This document shows positions 25,977 through 34,170 of a stretch of DNA of 64,000 bases, piece after piece (within the stretch, counting starts at the first letter, position 1; each line of letters starts with the position of its first letter). The position numbers and the translations under genes were made by a program. The notes under the pieces were generated by a model. That model saw only the letters and a list, made by a program, of their open reading frames with translations. It ran no database searches and was not told the origin of the DNA. This stretch comes from Pseudomonadota bacterium (GTDB lineage: Bacteria; Myxococcota; Myxococcia; Myxococcales; Myxococcaceae): the NCBI GenBank assembly GCA_023426545.1, contig JAFAAN010000149.1, forward strand, positions 1 through 64,000, given 5' to 3'.

Positions 25977-27449
25977 TCACGTGGCGGCCCATAGCACCAA
26001 CGCGCACACGAGGCCCACCGCGTAGCTCACCCGGTCCCTCAGGGCGAAGACGAGCGGGTCCTCGTTCACCTGCCCGCGGTGCGCCAGCAGCCAGACCCGG
26101 CCCACCCAGTACAGCATCACCGGGCAGATGAGCCACAGCCGCTCCGGGTGGGCGTACAGCGCCGTCACCTCGTTGGAGGTGATGTAGAGCGCCAGCACCA
26201 GCACGGACACCTGACCCGCGGCCGCGCCCAGGCTGGCGAGCTGCTCGTAGTCCTGGGCCAGGTAGCCGCGCCCGTGGGCGGACGTCTCGTTGGCGAGCCG
26301 CAGCCGCCGCACCTCGCTCAGCCGCTTCACCAGCGCGAGCGAGAGGAAGATGAACATGCTGAACATCATCAGCCAGCTCGACGTGGGCACGTCCACCGCC
26401 AGCGCGCCGCCGAAGATGCGCACCGTGTACAGGCCGGCCAGCACCAGCACGTCCAGCATCACCACCTGCTTCAGCCGCAGCGAATAAGCCAGCGTCAGCA
26501 CGTAGTAGGCGCCCAGCAGCCCCGCGAAGGCGGGCGGCAGCAGCAGGCACACCGCCGCGCCGGCCAGCAGGAGCAGGGGCGCCAGCACCACGCCGGTGCT
26601 CACCGGCAGCGTGCAGGCCGCGAAGGGGCGCTTCTTCTTCGTCGGGTGCCGCCGGTCCGAGTCCAGGTCCAGCAGGTCGTTCAGCACGTACACGCTGGAG
26701 GCGCACAGGCTGAAGGCGGCGAAGCCCAGCAGCGCCTGGAGCAGCAGGGCGGAGTCGGCGGCCTTGTGGGCCGCCAGCAGCGGCACGAAGACGAGCGCGT
26801 TCTTCGCCCACTGGTGCACGCGCAGCGCCTTCACCCAGACGCGGGGGCTGGTGCGCGGGCGCTCGAAGACGCGGTGGACGTCGCGGCCCAGGCCTTGGGC
26901 CTGCTTCAGCACGCCGGCGGGCGCGTGGACCACGAGGATGCGGCGGCACTCGCGCCACAGCGGCAGGTCCACCGTGTCGTTGCCCGCGTAGTCGAAGGTG
27001 CCCAGCAACTCCTTGAGCTTCGCCAGCTTGCGCGCGCCGGAGAGGTTCACCCCCGCCTCGCTGGCGACGACGTCGGAGAAGAGGCCCAGGTGCGCCGCCA
27101 CCGCGTCGGCGATGCGCCGGTCCGCGGCGGTGGCCAGCACCAGCCGGCGGCCCCGGGCCTTCTCCTCGTGGAGGAAGGCCAGCAGCTCCTCGTGGTAGGG
27201 CAGGCTCGTCGCGTCCAGGGACGCGCGCCGGGCGACCTCTTGCTTGAAGAAGGCCTTGCCCTTGAGCACCCACAGCGGCGCCAGCAGCAGCAGCCAGGGC
27301 GCGCGCTTGAAGAGGACGAGCAGGTTCTCGTGCAGCGTGTCCGTGCGCACCAGCGTCCCGTCGAGGTCGACGGCGAGCGCGACGTCCGGGGAGTCCTCGG
27401 GGAGTGGCGTTTGGGGGAGCATGGGCGGCGGAGGGGTGGCGGTGGCCAT
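25977..27449 (-). CDS. HAD phosphatase-UbiA prenyltransferase fusion (DPPR synthase/phosphatase type)
   Basis: 490 residues from ATG 27447-27449; a later ATG at 27422 is possible. Residues 20-190 are a HAD domain with VALAVDLDGTLVRTD (Asp28, Asp30), LATAADRR near 105 and YAGNDTVDLPLW near 154. Residues 200-490 are a UbiA-type membrane domain of about eight segments, with the Asp-rich motif NDLLDLDSDRRHPTKKKRPF (Asn257, Asp258, Asp261, Asp265). In mycobacteria the UbiA enzyme joins phosphoribose to decaprenyl phosphate, and a separate phosphatase removes the 5-phosphate. This fusion could do both steps, feeding the DprE1/DprE2-like enzymes encoded next. Confidence 0.88.
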   Translation of the reverse strand: MATATPPPPMLPQTPLPEDSPDVALAVDLDGTLVRTDTLHENLLVLFKRAPWLLLLAPLWVLKGKAFFKQEVARRASLDATSLPYHEELLAFLHEEKARGRRLVLATAADRRIADAVAAHLGLFSDVVASEAGVNLSGARKLAKLKELLGTFDYAGNDTVDLPLWRECRRILVVHAPAGVLKQAQGLGRDVHRVFERPRTSPRVWVKALRVHQWAKNALVFVPLLAAHKAADSALLLQALLGFAAFSLCASSVYVLNDLLDLDSDRRHPTKKKRPFAACTLPVSTGVVLAPLLLLAGAAVCLLLPPAFAGLLGAYYVLTLAYSLRLKQVVMLDVLVLAGLYTVRIFGGALAVDVPTSSWLMMFSMFIFLSLALVKRLSEVRRLRLANETSAHGRGYLAQDYEQLASLGAAAGQVSVLVLALYITSNEVTALYAHPERLWLICPVMLYWVGRVWLLAHRGQVNEDPLVFALRDRVSYAVGLVCALVLWAAT

Positions 27450-27536
27450 CGAAGGGCGGGCAGGGTAGCGCAGACCGCTTGCGTGCAGGCAAGCCACGTC
27501 GCGGTCCGCCTGCACGGAGCGCGGCCGGGTGAACGC

Positions 27537-28580
27537 TCAGTCCAGCCGGGCCACCAGGAGCGTCTGCAGGGGGAGGTGGCGGATGTGGCGGCTGTGCTCG
27601 ATGCGGAAGCCCGCATCGTCCAGGAAGCCCTCGACCTCGGCGGGGGTGTACGCGGCCGCTCCGGAGGTGAGGAAGTAGTGCAGGCCAATCAACGGCGCCG
27701 CGCTGGCCGGCGTATCGACGTCCTCGCGCAGGTACTCCAGCACCGCCAGCGTCCCCCGGGGCGCCAGCGAGGCGCGCACGCGCCGCAGGAGGGCCACGTT
27801 CTGCGCGGGCGTCAGGTGGTGCATCACCTGGAAGAGCATCACCGCGTCGTACGGGCCGCCCAGCTCCGCGGTGAGGATGTCGCCTTCGCGGTGGGTGACG
27901 AGGTGGGTCAGCCCCGCGGCGGCGATGATTTCGCGGCCCACGCGGACGCTGCCCTCCAGGTCCAGCACGGTGGCCTTCACGCCCCGGTTGCGCAGGCACA
28001 GCTCGGCGGCGAACCAGCCGTGCGCGCCGCCCAGGTCCAACACGTGCTTCGCCCCGCGGGGCAGGGGGATGGCCGCCACGACCTCGGGCGCCGCCAGCCG
28101 CGCGAGCTGGTGCATGGCGTGGATGTAGTCGCGCCACCGCGCGTCGTCGGGGGCGAAGCCATGGATGTCCACCGCCTCGCCGGTGCGGACCACGCCCTCC
28201 AGCCCGTTCCACCAGTCCCACTGCGCGTAGTTGAACTCGAGGAAGGCCCCCACGTAGCGGGGGGAGCGCGGGTCCAGCCAGCGCCGGGCGCGAGGGGCCA
28301 GCCGGTAGCGCCCGCCGCGCTGCCGCTCCACCGCCTCGCAGGCGACCAGCGCGTCCAGCAGCGTCCGGGTGCCCTCCTGGGACAGCTTCAGCCGGGCCGC
28401 CAGCGCCTCCGCCGACACGGGGCCGTCCGTCAGCGCCTCGTAGACGCCCAGCCGGGCGCCCGCCATCAGCGTGCGCGCCGACATCATCCCGAAGAAGGCG
28501 TGGGCCACCGGCTGCGGAGCCAGGTTGAGCCAATCCGCCACGCGCTCCAGCAGGTTGTCCGCCTTGAGCCCCAACCTCAT
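27537..28580 (-). CDS. SAM-dependent methyltransferase (O-methyltransferase type)
   Basis: 347 residues from ATG 28578-28580, with AGGAG 9 bases upstream. A winged-helix dimerisation domain (about 30-110: AFFGMMSARTLMAGARLGVY, ARLKLSQEGTRTLLDALVAC) precedes a class I methyltransferase fold. The SAM motif is HVLDLGGAHGWFAAELCLRN near 183, with EGDILTAELGGPYDAVMLFQ near 237. It resembles plant-caffeate-type and antibiotic O-methyltransferases; the substrate is unknown. It starts 10 bases after the stop of the upstream MYXO-CTERM gene and ends 87 bases before the HAD-UbiA start, so it may belong to the arabinose-lipid operon. Confidence 0.87.
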   Translation of the reverse strand: MRLGLKADNLLERVADWLNLAPQPVAHAFFGMMSARTLMAGARLGVYEALTDGPVSAEALAARLKLSQEGTRTLLDALVACEAVERQRGGRYRLAPRARRWLDPRSPRYVGAFLEFNYAQWDWWNGLEGVVRTGEAVDIHGFAPDDARWRDYIHAMHQLARLAAPEVVAAIPLPRGAKHVLDLGGAHGWFAAELCLRNRGVKATVLDLEGSVRVGREIIAAAGLTHLVTHREGDILTAELGGPYDAVMLFQVMHHLTPAQNVALLRRVRASLAPRGTLAVLEYLREDVDTPASAAPLIGLHYFLTSGAAAYTPAEVEGFLDDAGFRIEHSRHIRHLPLQTLLVARLD

Positions 28581-28590
28581 GCGTGTGCTC

Positions 28591-28953
28591 CTAACGCCTG
28601 CGTCTGGACCCACCCACGGCGGCCAGGCCGACGATGACGAGCGCGGCCTCGGCGCCCAGCACGCAGCCTTGCTGGTCTGCCTTGCGCACGCCAGTGTACC
28701 GGCAGTGCCCGTCATGGCAGGTGAAGCGGGGAGAGCAGTCCGTGGTGCTCCTGCAAAAGGTATTCACCCTGCCTGTACCGTCGTTCCCCTCGGGGTTGTC
28801 CCGGTCCGCGCCGCCTTCTCCCACGGAGGCGTCGGGGAGGCCCGCGTCGAGCCCTTCATCGAACTGGGCCAGTGCCCCCAAGGGCAGCAGGAGGGGGAGG
28901 CAGGCCAGCAGGCCGCGCAGGTGGGAGCGGAAGGAGGCGAGGGCTGGGGACAT
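28591..28953 (-). CDS. Small MYXO-CTERM-type secreted protein
   Basis: 120 residues. A signal peptide (LRGLLACLPLLLPLGALAQ) is followed by an acidic, Asp/Gly-rich spacer and a Cys-rich core: FCRSTTDCSPRFTCHDGHCR, four Cys in about 18 residues, likely two disulfides. The tail QGCVLGAEAALVIVGLAAVG plus GSRRRR is a MYXO-CTERM-like sorting signal. I recall a small myxobacterial family of this type (MXAN_6627.5 family). Function unknown. The gene is divergent from the response regulator at 29067 and lies 10 bases upstream of the methyltransferase gene. Confidence 0.82.
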   Translation of the reverse strand: MSPALASFRSHLRGLLACLPLLLPLGALAQFDEGLDAGLPDASVGEGGADRDNPEGNDGTGRVNTFCRSTTDCSPRFTCHDGHCRYTGVRKADQQGCVLGAEAALVIVGLAAVGGSRRRR

Positions 28954-29066
28954 CGGTGCGGCACCCTAACCGCCCGGCGGGTCGGATGCATCCACTGCGG
29001 TGTCTGGAGCACCCGGGGGCAGATTGTCTGACCCTTCCTGCGGCATCTGGTACGGTACGCCCCGCG

Positions 29067-30386
29067 ATGGCACCCCGAATCCTCGTCGTCGATGACAATC
29101 AGGAGCTGTTGTCCCTCCTCACGCAGCTCTTCGAGGAGGCGGGCTACGAGGTCATTGGCGCGAGCCGCGGCAAGCAGGCGTTGGAGCTGGCCAAGGCCCA
29201 GGCTCCCGCGGCGGCCGTGCTCGACATCCTCCTGCCCGACATGATGGGCTACCACCTCGCGGACGTGCTGCGGAAGGACAACCCCCAGCTCCCGCTCCTC
29301 TTCATCACGGGCGTCTTCAAGGGTGGCAAGCACGCCGTGGAGGCGCGCACGAAGTACCAGGCCGCGGGCTACTTCGAGAAGCCCTTCGAGGCCCAGAAGC
29401 TGCTGGAGGCGATGACCAAGGTGCTGCCTCCGGAGAAGCCCGCGGCGGCGGCCCACTCGCTCCAGGACGCCTTCGAGGTGGAGCTGGACATCGACGTGGA
29501 GGAGGAGGGCCCGCAGGACGCGATGGAGCTGACCGGCCGCATCAAGGTGACGGGCGGCGGCAACATCACGGCGGAGATTCGCGGCGCCAACCTTACCGCC
29601 AGCCCCATGCAGAAGGTGCCGGCCACGCAGGTGCGTCCGCCCACGCCGGGCCGTCCGCCCGACCCGCCTCCCGCGGGCGCGCCGGGCAGCCGCCGCGGCG
29701 AGCTGAAGGACAACCTGCCCTCGCTGCTCACCGCCTTCTACCTCTCGCGCGAGACGGGCGAGCTGGGCGTGCAGAAGGGCAAGGTGAAGAAGGTCGTCTA
29801 CTTCGAGAAGGGCACGCCGGTGTTCGCCCTCTCCAACCTGCTCGCGGACCGCTTCGGCCAGTTCCTCGTGCGCGTGGGGAAGATCAAACCCGAGCAGCTC
29901 CAGGACGCCTCGGCGGTGGCCGCGCAGTCCAACCGCCGCACCGGCGACGTGCTGGTGGAGCGTGGCCTGCTCAAGGACACCGAGCGCCTCTATTACGTGG
30001 GCCAGCAGGTGAAGGCCGTCATCTACTCGCTCTTCGCGTGGGAAGAAGGCACCTACGTGATGAGCTTCAAGGAGAAGGCGAGCTCGGAGTCCATCAAGCT
30101 GGACCTCCACCCCGCGAACCTCATCGTCCGGGGCATCAAGAAGCTCTACAAGCCGGAGCGGCTGCGCCGCATGCTCCAGCCGGAGGACCGGCTCATCCCC
30201 GCGGTGGCCCCGGCGTACCAGCTCAACGAGGTGGAGCTGGAGCGGTGGGAGGCGGAGCTGCTGCCGAAGGTGGACGGCAACCGCACCGTGGCGGAGCTGC
30301 TGGCCTTCGCCAACCGCCCCGAGCACGTCGTCTACGGCTTCCTGGTGGCGATGATGTCGCTGGGCATCCTGGACAAGCGCGCCTGA
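29067..30386 (+). CDS. Response regulator with DUF4388 (PatA-like) output domain
   Basis: 439 residues from ATG 29067. A CheY-like receiver occupies 1-125: acidic pair Asp9/Asp10, phospho-acceptor Asp53 (AAVLDILLPDMMG), Thr81 (LFITG) and Lys105 (YFEKPFEAQ). An acidic then Pro-rich linker (about 130-210) leads to a DUF4388 domain (LPSLLTAFYLSRETGELGVQ, VVYFEKGTPVFALSNLLADR). The rest (VGKIKPEQLQDASAVAAQSN, EEGTYVMSF, and a C-terminal helical region) resembles the type II secretion E N-terminal-like repeats common in myxobacterial regulators. It has no DNA-binding domain and probably acts by protein contact, perhaps in motility or polarity. No cognate kinase is adjacent. Confidence 0.9.
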   Translation: MAPRILVVDDNQELLSLLTQLFEEAGYEVIGASRGKQALELAKAQAPAAAVLDILLPDMMGYHLADVLRKDNPQLPLLFITGVFKGGKHAVEARTKYQAAGYFEKPFEAQKLLEAMTKVLPPEKPAAAAHSLQDAFEVELDIDVEEEGPQDAMELTGRIKVTGGGNITAEIRGANLTASPMQKVPATQVRPPTPGRPPDPPPAGAPGSRRGELKDNLPSLLTAFYLSRETGELGVQKGKVKKVVYFEKGTPVFALSNLLADRFGQFLVRVGKIKPEQLQDASAVAAQSNRRTGDVLVERGLLKDTERLYYVGQQVKAVIYSLFAWEEGTYVMSFKEKASSESIKLDLHPANLIVRGIKKLYKPERLRRMLQPEDRLIPAVAPAYQLNEVELERWEAELLPKVDGNRTVAELLAFANRPEHVVYGFLVAMMSLGILDKRA

Positions 30387-30410
30387 GGCGTCCCGGCGCG
30401 CCCGGGGGCC

Positions 30411-31058
30411 TCAGCCGCCGACCAGGCGCGAGCCAATCCAGAACAGGCCCAGCGCCGCGGAGCCCACGGCCACCACGCGCTGCACCCAGAGGGTGAGCTG
30501 CGCGTTGAGGCGGGCGATGCCCTCCGCGAAAATCAGGCCCACCACGCCCATGCCGACGAGGATGCCCAGCGCGAAGCCGGGCAGGTACATCCACGCGGCC
30601 ACGCTCATGCTGCCGCCCACCAGCAGCGGGGGCAGGGCCAGCAGCAGCGAGCGCACGCCGCTGACGGCCATCAGCGCGCCGGCGGTGGTGCTCACCGTGT
30701 GGACGTGCTGGTGGGGCTCCTGGGTGTGGCCCGGCAGGTGGGGGTGGCCGTGGCTCAGGCTGTTGGGGAACAGCAGGGCCGCCACCGCGAGGGCGACCAG
30801 CACGGCGCCGCCAAAAATCTCGGCCCAGCGCTCGAAGGTCTCCGACAGGCCGACGCCCGCGAGGATGCAGAGCGCGGCGATGCCGCCCAGCATGGCCGCA
30901 TGCCCCAGGGCGAAGCGCACGGCGGTGGCGATGGCGGCGCGGCGCCGGCCTCCCCCCAGGGTTCCGAGGGTGGCCATGGCGGCGCAATGGTCCGGGCCCA
31001 CGGCGTGGAGCAAGCCTTGGGACAGACCGAGCAAGAAGGCGAGGAGAATGGGCTGCAC
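30411..31058 (-). CDS. NicO/RcnA-like nickel/cobalt transporter
   Basis: 215 residues from GTG 31056-31058, chosen because the first helix (VQPILLAFLLGLSQGLLHAV) begins there and upstream codons overlap the divergent gene. The signature LLHAVGPDHCAAM (His18, Asp23, His24) matches the HxxxxDH metal site of nickel/cobalt permeases. About six membrane segments are visible. A His-rich cytoplasmic or periplasmic loop lies near residue 105-125 (SHGHPHLPGHTQEPHQHVH). It probably moves Ni or Co; direction (uptake or efflux) is not clear. The divergent lipoprotein gene also ends in a His-rich tail. Confidence 0.8.
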   Translation of the reverse strand: MQPILLAFLLGLSQGLLHAVGPDHCAAMATLGTLGGGRRRAAIATAVRFALGHAAMLGGIAALCILAGVGLSETFERWAEIFGGAVLVALAVAALLFPNSLSHGHPHLPGHTQEPHQHVHTVSTTAGALMAVSGVRSLLLALPPLLVGGSMSVAAWMYLPGFALGILVGMGVVGLIFAEGIARLNAQLTLWVQRVVAVGSAALGLFWIGSRLVGG

Positions 31059-31119
31059 GACGCGGCACCCTACCCGTGCTTCAATCGGGAGGCCAGCAGG
31101 AGAGGAGACCCTACCCTTC

Positions 31120-31635
31120 ATGTGGATGACCACCCGACGGCGGCTCGCCGTCATTCCGCTTGCGCTGTGTCTGCTTCTGTCGCCCGGCTGCGACAAGGGG
31201 CCCGACCAGCTCCGGGACGCCGAGACGTCCTACCGCGCGCTCATCGACCGCCGCGTGTCCCCCATGGACCCGGCCTGGGACCCCGTCATCGCGGCCTTCG
31301 AGGCGATTCCCAGGGATTCCAAGGCGCGCCCGGAGGCCGAGCAACGGCTCGCCGCCATCCGGGGGCTCCGGAGCAAGTTGCCCCCGCGCCCCCTGGCCAC
31401 GCCCGGCGCCACGGGCCCTGGGACGACGGAGGCGGATGCCCAGCGCGCCGCCTGCGAGGCCCTGGCCATCCGCCTGGGCCAGACGCCGGAGGGCCCTGGC
31501 CGCGAGCCGCTCCTCCAGGCCCTGTCTGACTGCCGCAAGGCGCTGACCCGTTTGGAGGCCCACAGCCACCCGCCGGGGGAGCAGGGCCACGAGCACGGCG
31601 GGGAGCTGGGACACGCCCCTGGAGGCGCGCCCTAG
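31120..31635 (+). CDS. Lipoprotein with His-rich C-terminus
   Basis: 171 residues from ATG 31120 (a second ATG two codons later is equally good), with AGGAG upstream. The lipobox is LLLSPGCDKG (Cys24). The middle is helical and charged with no recognised domain. The C-terminus is His-rich: EAHSHPPGEQGHEHGGELGH, six His in about 20 residues, as in periplasmic metal-binding proteins. It is divergent, with a 61-base gap, from a NicO-like Ni/Co transporter gene that has its own His-rich loop. A role in metal buffering or delivery is likely but unproven. Confidence 0.78.
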   Translation: MWMTTRRRLAVIPLALCLLLSPGCDKGPDQLRDAETSYRALIDRRVSPMDPAWDPVIAAFEAIPRDSKARPEAEQRLAAIRGLRSKLPPRPLATPGATGPGTTEADAQRAACEALAIRLGQTPEGPGREPLLQALSDCRKALTRLEAHSHPPGEQGHEHGGELGHAPGGAP

Positions 31636-31680
31636 TGGTGGGGCGTTGAGCGGCGCGGGCTTTGCCGCTAATGAGCCCGC

Positions 31681-32292
31681 ATGCCCATGCCCCAAGCAGG
31701 TGACAAGGCCCCCGCCTTCCAGCTTCCCGACCAGGACGGAAACACGGTGTCGCTCGCGCAGTTCGCGGGCCGCAGCGTGGTGCTCTACTTCTATCCAAAG
31801 GACAACACGCCGGGCTGCACCGTGGAGGCGTGTGACTTCCGCGACGAGCACTCGGCGCTCCAGGCCGCCGGCGCGGTGGTGCTGGGGGCGTCCGGGGACA
31901 GCACCGCGAGCCACCAGAAGTTCGCCACCAAGTTCAACCTGCCCTTCCCGCTGCTGGCGGACGTGGACCACGCCCTGGCCGAGGCCTATGGCGTCTGGGG
32001 CGAGAAGTCGCTCTACGGGCGCAAGTTCATGGGCATCACCCGCGCCACCTTCCTCATCGGCCCGGACGGCGTGGTGAAGCAGGTGTGGCCCAAGGTGAAG
32101 GTGAACGGCCACGTCACCGAGGTGCTGGCCGCGCTGAAGGGCGGCGCGCCGGCCCCGGCTCGGGGAGGCACGGCGAAGAAGGCGCCCGCGGCGAAGAAGC
32201 CCGCCGCCAAGAAGGCTTCTGTGGCGGCGAAGAAGGTCTCCACGGCCCGGAAGGCCCCGGCGTCGAAGAAGGCTGCTCGTCCTCGCCGCTGA
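31681..32292 (+). CDS. bcp: Bcp-type thiol peroxidase with Lys/Ala-rich tail
   Basis: 203 residues from ATG 31681 (31687 is an alternative). Residues 1-152 are a complete peroxiredoxin of the Bcp/PrxQ group: peroxidatic Cys46 and resolving Cys51 (NTPGCTVEACDF), SLYGRKFMGITRATFLIGPD near 110. It reduces peroxides using thioredoxin. Unusually, about 45 residues follow, made almost only of Lys, Ala, Pro, Arg and Ser (repeated AKKAPAAKK-like units, ending KKAARPRR). Such tails occur in histone H1-like proteins. The tail may bind DNA or RNA. Normal Bcp ends near residue 155. Confidence 0.92.
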   Translation: MPMPQAGDKAPAFQLPDQDGNTVSLAQFAGRSVVLYFYPKDNTPGCTVEACDFRDEHSALQAAGAVVLGASGDSTASHQKFATKFNLPFPLLADVDHALAEAYGVWGEKSLYGRKFMGITRATFLIGPDGVVKQVWPKVKVNGHVTEVLAALKGGAPAPARGGTAKKAPAAKKPAAKKASVAAKKVSTARKAPASKKAARPRR

Positions 32293-32394
32293 GGCTATAT
32301 GGGGACGTGGCGTTGCCCCGTGGTCTGCACGCCCGGCGTGCCCCATCTTCGGGAAGCACCAGCAACCAGATTCTAGGGACTCGGAGGATTCGAC

Positions 32395-32886
32395 ATGCGC
32401 GAGCGGAAGATTCGGCGGTGGGGTTCGGCGGCGGTGGTGGTGGCGGGAACGGCGCTGGCCGTGGGCTGTGGTCCCCTGCCGGAGACGGGAGGGCGTCAGC
32501 CGGATGAGCCGCGCGGCAGCTTCGTCGCCCAGCGCGGTGACCAGGCCGAGGCCATGAAGAACGTGGAGGGTGGCGACACCAACAAGCCGCTGCCGCCTTG
32601 GACGCTGCCCGCGAACCGCGGCTACAACGGGACCATCGCCCAGATTGGCTCCAGCATCGACCCGCGCACCCCGCAGAACGACGGCACGCAGGGCCGGTCC
32701 ATCCATGACGACGCCGGGAAGATGATGCAGGAGCGGTATGCCGTCCAGGGCGGCGCGGCGTTCTCGCCCGCGGCCCAGGGCCTGGGCGGTGAGGACGGCG
32801 CGACGCTGGGAGGCAACCGGGGCGGCCACCACAGTGGCTTCGCTCCGCTGGGCTGGCAGGACCGCAGCGGCCCCTACATCCGCTGA
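32395..32886 (+). CDS. Hypothetical lipoprotein
   Basis: 163 residues from ATG 32395; CGGAGG lies 6 bases upstream. The signal peptide ends in the lipobox LAVGCGP (Cys25). The mature part is polar, Gly/Asp/Gln-rich and low in predicted structure, with motifs NKPLPPWTLPANRGYNG and SIHDDAGKMMQERYAVQGGA. I recognise no family. It stands alone between the Bcp gene (102-base gap) and the convergent nagZ gene. It is probably an abundant outer-membrane lipoprotein, but that is only a guess from composition. Confidence 0.72.
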   Translation: MRERKIRRWGSAAVVVAGTALAVGCGPLPETGGRQPDEPRGSFVAQRGDQAEAMKNVEGGDTNKPLPPWTLPANRGYNGTIAQIGSSIDPRTPQNDGTQGRSIHDDAGKMMQERYAVQGGAAFSPAAQGLGGEDGATLGGNRGGHHSGFAPLGWQDRSGPYIR

Positions 32887-32894
32887 GCCGCGAA

Positions 32895-32915
32895 GGGGGC
32901 GCCCGCCGCGCCCCC
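32895..32915 (+). terminator. GC-rich hairpin after the lipoprotein gene, possible terminator
   Basis: An inverted repeat GGGGGCGC-CCGCC-GCGCCCCC begins 8 bases after the stop at 32886, between convergent genes. The stem is strong but no T-run follows on either strand, so intrinsic termination is doubtful; it could stabilise the 3' ends of both messages. Confidence 0.35.
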
Positions 32916-32963
32916 CATGCACCCGCTCCCGGTCGGTCTCCGGGAGCCTCCGGCCCCCGCGCC

Positions 32964-34070
32964 TCAGCGGGAGGCCAGCATCACCTCGGTCGGGTCCCTG
33001 CCGGTGAAGGCGCTGCCGAGCCCCTGGGCGAGCGCGAGGTGTTCGGCGCCGCCCAGCGTGGCGAGCCGGTCCTCGGCCGGGCGCGCGAAGCGGGCGCTGA
33101 GCGCGTCGAGCCGGCGGTGGGCCTGGGCGATCCGCTCGCGCGGGACGCGGCCGGACTCCACCGCCTTCACCAGCGCCTCGATGGCCCGCCGCTGCACGTT
33201 CGCGTCGTGGCACACCAGGAACAGGTCCACGCCCGCGAGCGTGCCCTGCACCGTGGCCTCCTCCACGGAGTAGTGGCCGGCGATGGCCTTCATCTCCAGG
33301 TCATCGCTGACGAGCACGCCGTCGAAGCCCAGCTCCTCGCGCAGCACGCCCTGGAGCACGCGCGGGCTCATGGTGGCGGGGACGCCCGGGTCCAGCGCGT
33401 CGAAGAGGACGTGCGCCGTCATCAGCGAGGCCAGGCCCGCCTGCGCGAAGGCCCGGAAGGGCACCAGCTCCACGCGGCGCAGCCGCTCCAGCGTGTGCGG
33501 CAGCCGCGGCAGCGTCAGGTGGCTGTCGGTGGTGGTGTCGCCGTGCCCGGGGAAGTGCTTTCCGCACGAGGCCACGCCCCCCGCCTCCAGGCCGCGCGCG
33601 AGCGCCACGCCCAGCCGCGCCACTTCTTCCGCCTCGCGGCTGAAGCTCCGGTCGCCGATGACGGGGTTGGCCGGGTTGGTGTCCACGTCCAGCACCGGCG
33701 CGAAGTCCCAGTCGAAGCCCAGCGCCCGCAGCTCGTACGCCAGCAGCCGGCCTACCCGCTCCACCAGGGCCGCGTCGCCGCGCTGTCCCAGCTCGCGCAT
33801 GGGCGGCAGCGCGGTGAAGGGCGCGCCGCGGAGCCGGGCCACGCGTCCGCCCTCCTGGTCCACCGACAGGATGAAGGGCCGGCCCGCGCGCGTCTTCAAG
33901 GCGTGGCACAGCGCGGCCGTGTCCGCGGCGGTGCCCACGTTGCGCTTGAACAGGATGGCCCCGTAGATGCCGTCATCCATCAGCGCGGCGAGCTCGCTGT
34001 CGATGTGGGGGCCGGGGAAGCCCACCATGAAGAGGCGGGCGCAGTCGCGGTAGAGGGCGGAGGTCGTCAC
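32964..34070 (-). CDS. nagZ: Beta-N-acetylhexosaminidase (GH3)
   Basis: 368 residues. It removes N-acetylglucosamine from anhydromuropeptides during peptidoglycan recycling. The GH3 core is complete: FILSVDQEGGRVARLRG near 66, FDWDFAPVLDVDTNPANPVI near 119, the NagZ loop CGKHFPGHGDTTTDSH with Lys171/His172, and the nucleophile region GVLVSDDLEMKAIAGHYS with Asp256. It is slightly longer than E. coli NagZ. No signal peptide, so it acts in the cytoplasm. It stands as a single gene. Confidence 0.93.
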   Translation of the reverse strand: MTTSALYRDCARLFMVGFPGPHIDSELAALMDDGIYGAILFKRNVGTAADTAALCHALKTRAGRPFILSVDQEGGRVARLRGAPFTALPPMRELGQRGDAALVERVGRLLAYELRALGFDWDFAPVLDVDTNPANPVIGDRSFSREAEEVARLGVALARGLEAGGVASCGKHFPGHGDTTTDSHLTLPRLPHTLERLRRVELVPFRAFAQAGLASLMTAHVLFDALDPGVPATMSPRVLQGVLREELGFDGVLVSDDLEMKAIAGHYSVEEATVQGTLAGVDLFLVCHDANVQRRAIEALVKAVESGRVPRERIAQAHRRLDALSARFARPAEDRLATLGGAEHLALAQGLGSAFTGRDPTEVMLASR

Positions 34071-34170
34071 GGCGCGCAGTCTGGCAGAAGCCGGGCCCCG
34101 GGCGCGCGGGGGGAGCGACGTTCACCTCCCGCGGCGTCGGCTGCCTGTCAGGCGGTGGACCGGCGGGGCG

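Noticed and set aside
25960..28533. Long Arg/Gly/Ala-rich frame on the minus strand overlapping the methyltransferase and HAD-UbiA genes
   Set aside because: It is in a different frame from the recognised proteins and shows no family motif; typical GC-rich shadow.
26079..28637. Long plus-strand frame across the arabinose-lipid genes
   Set aside because: Gln/Arg/His-rich composition with no start signal; antisense to three real genes.
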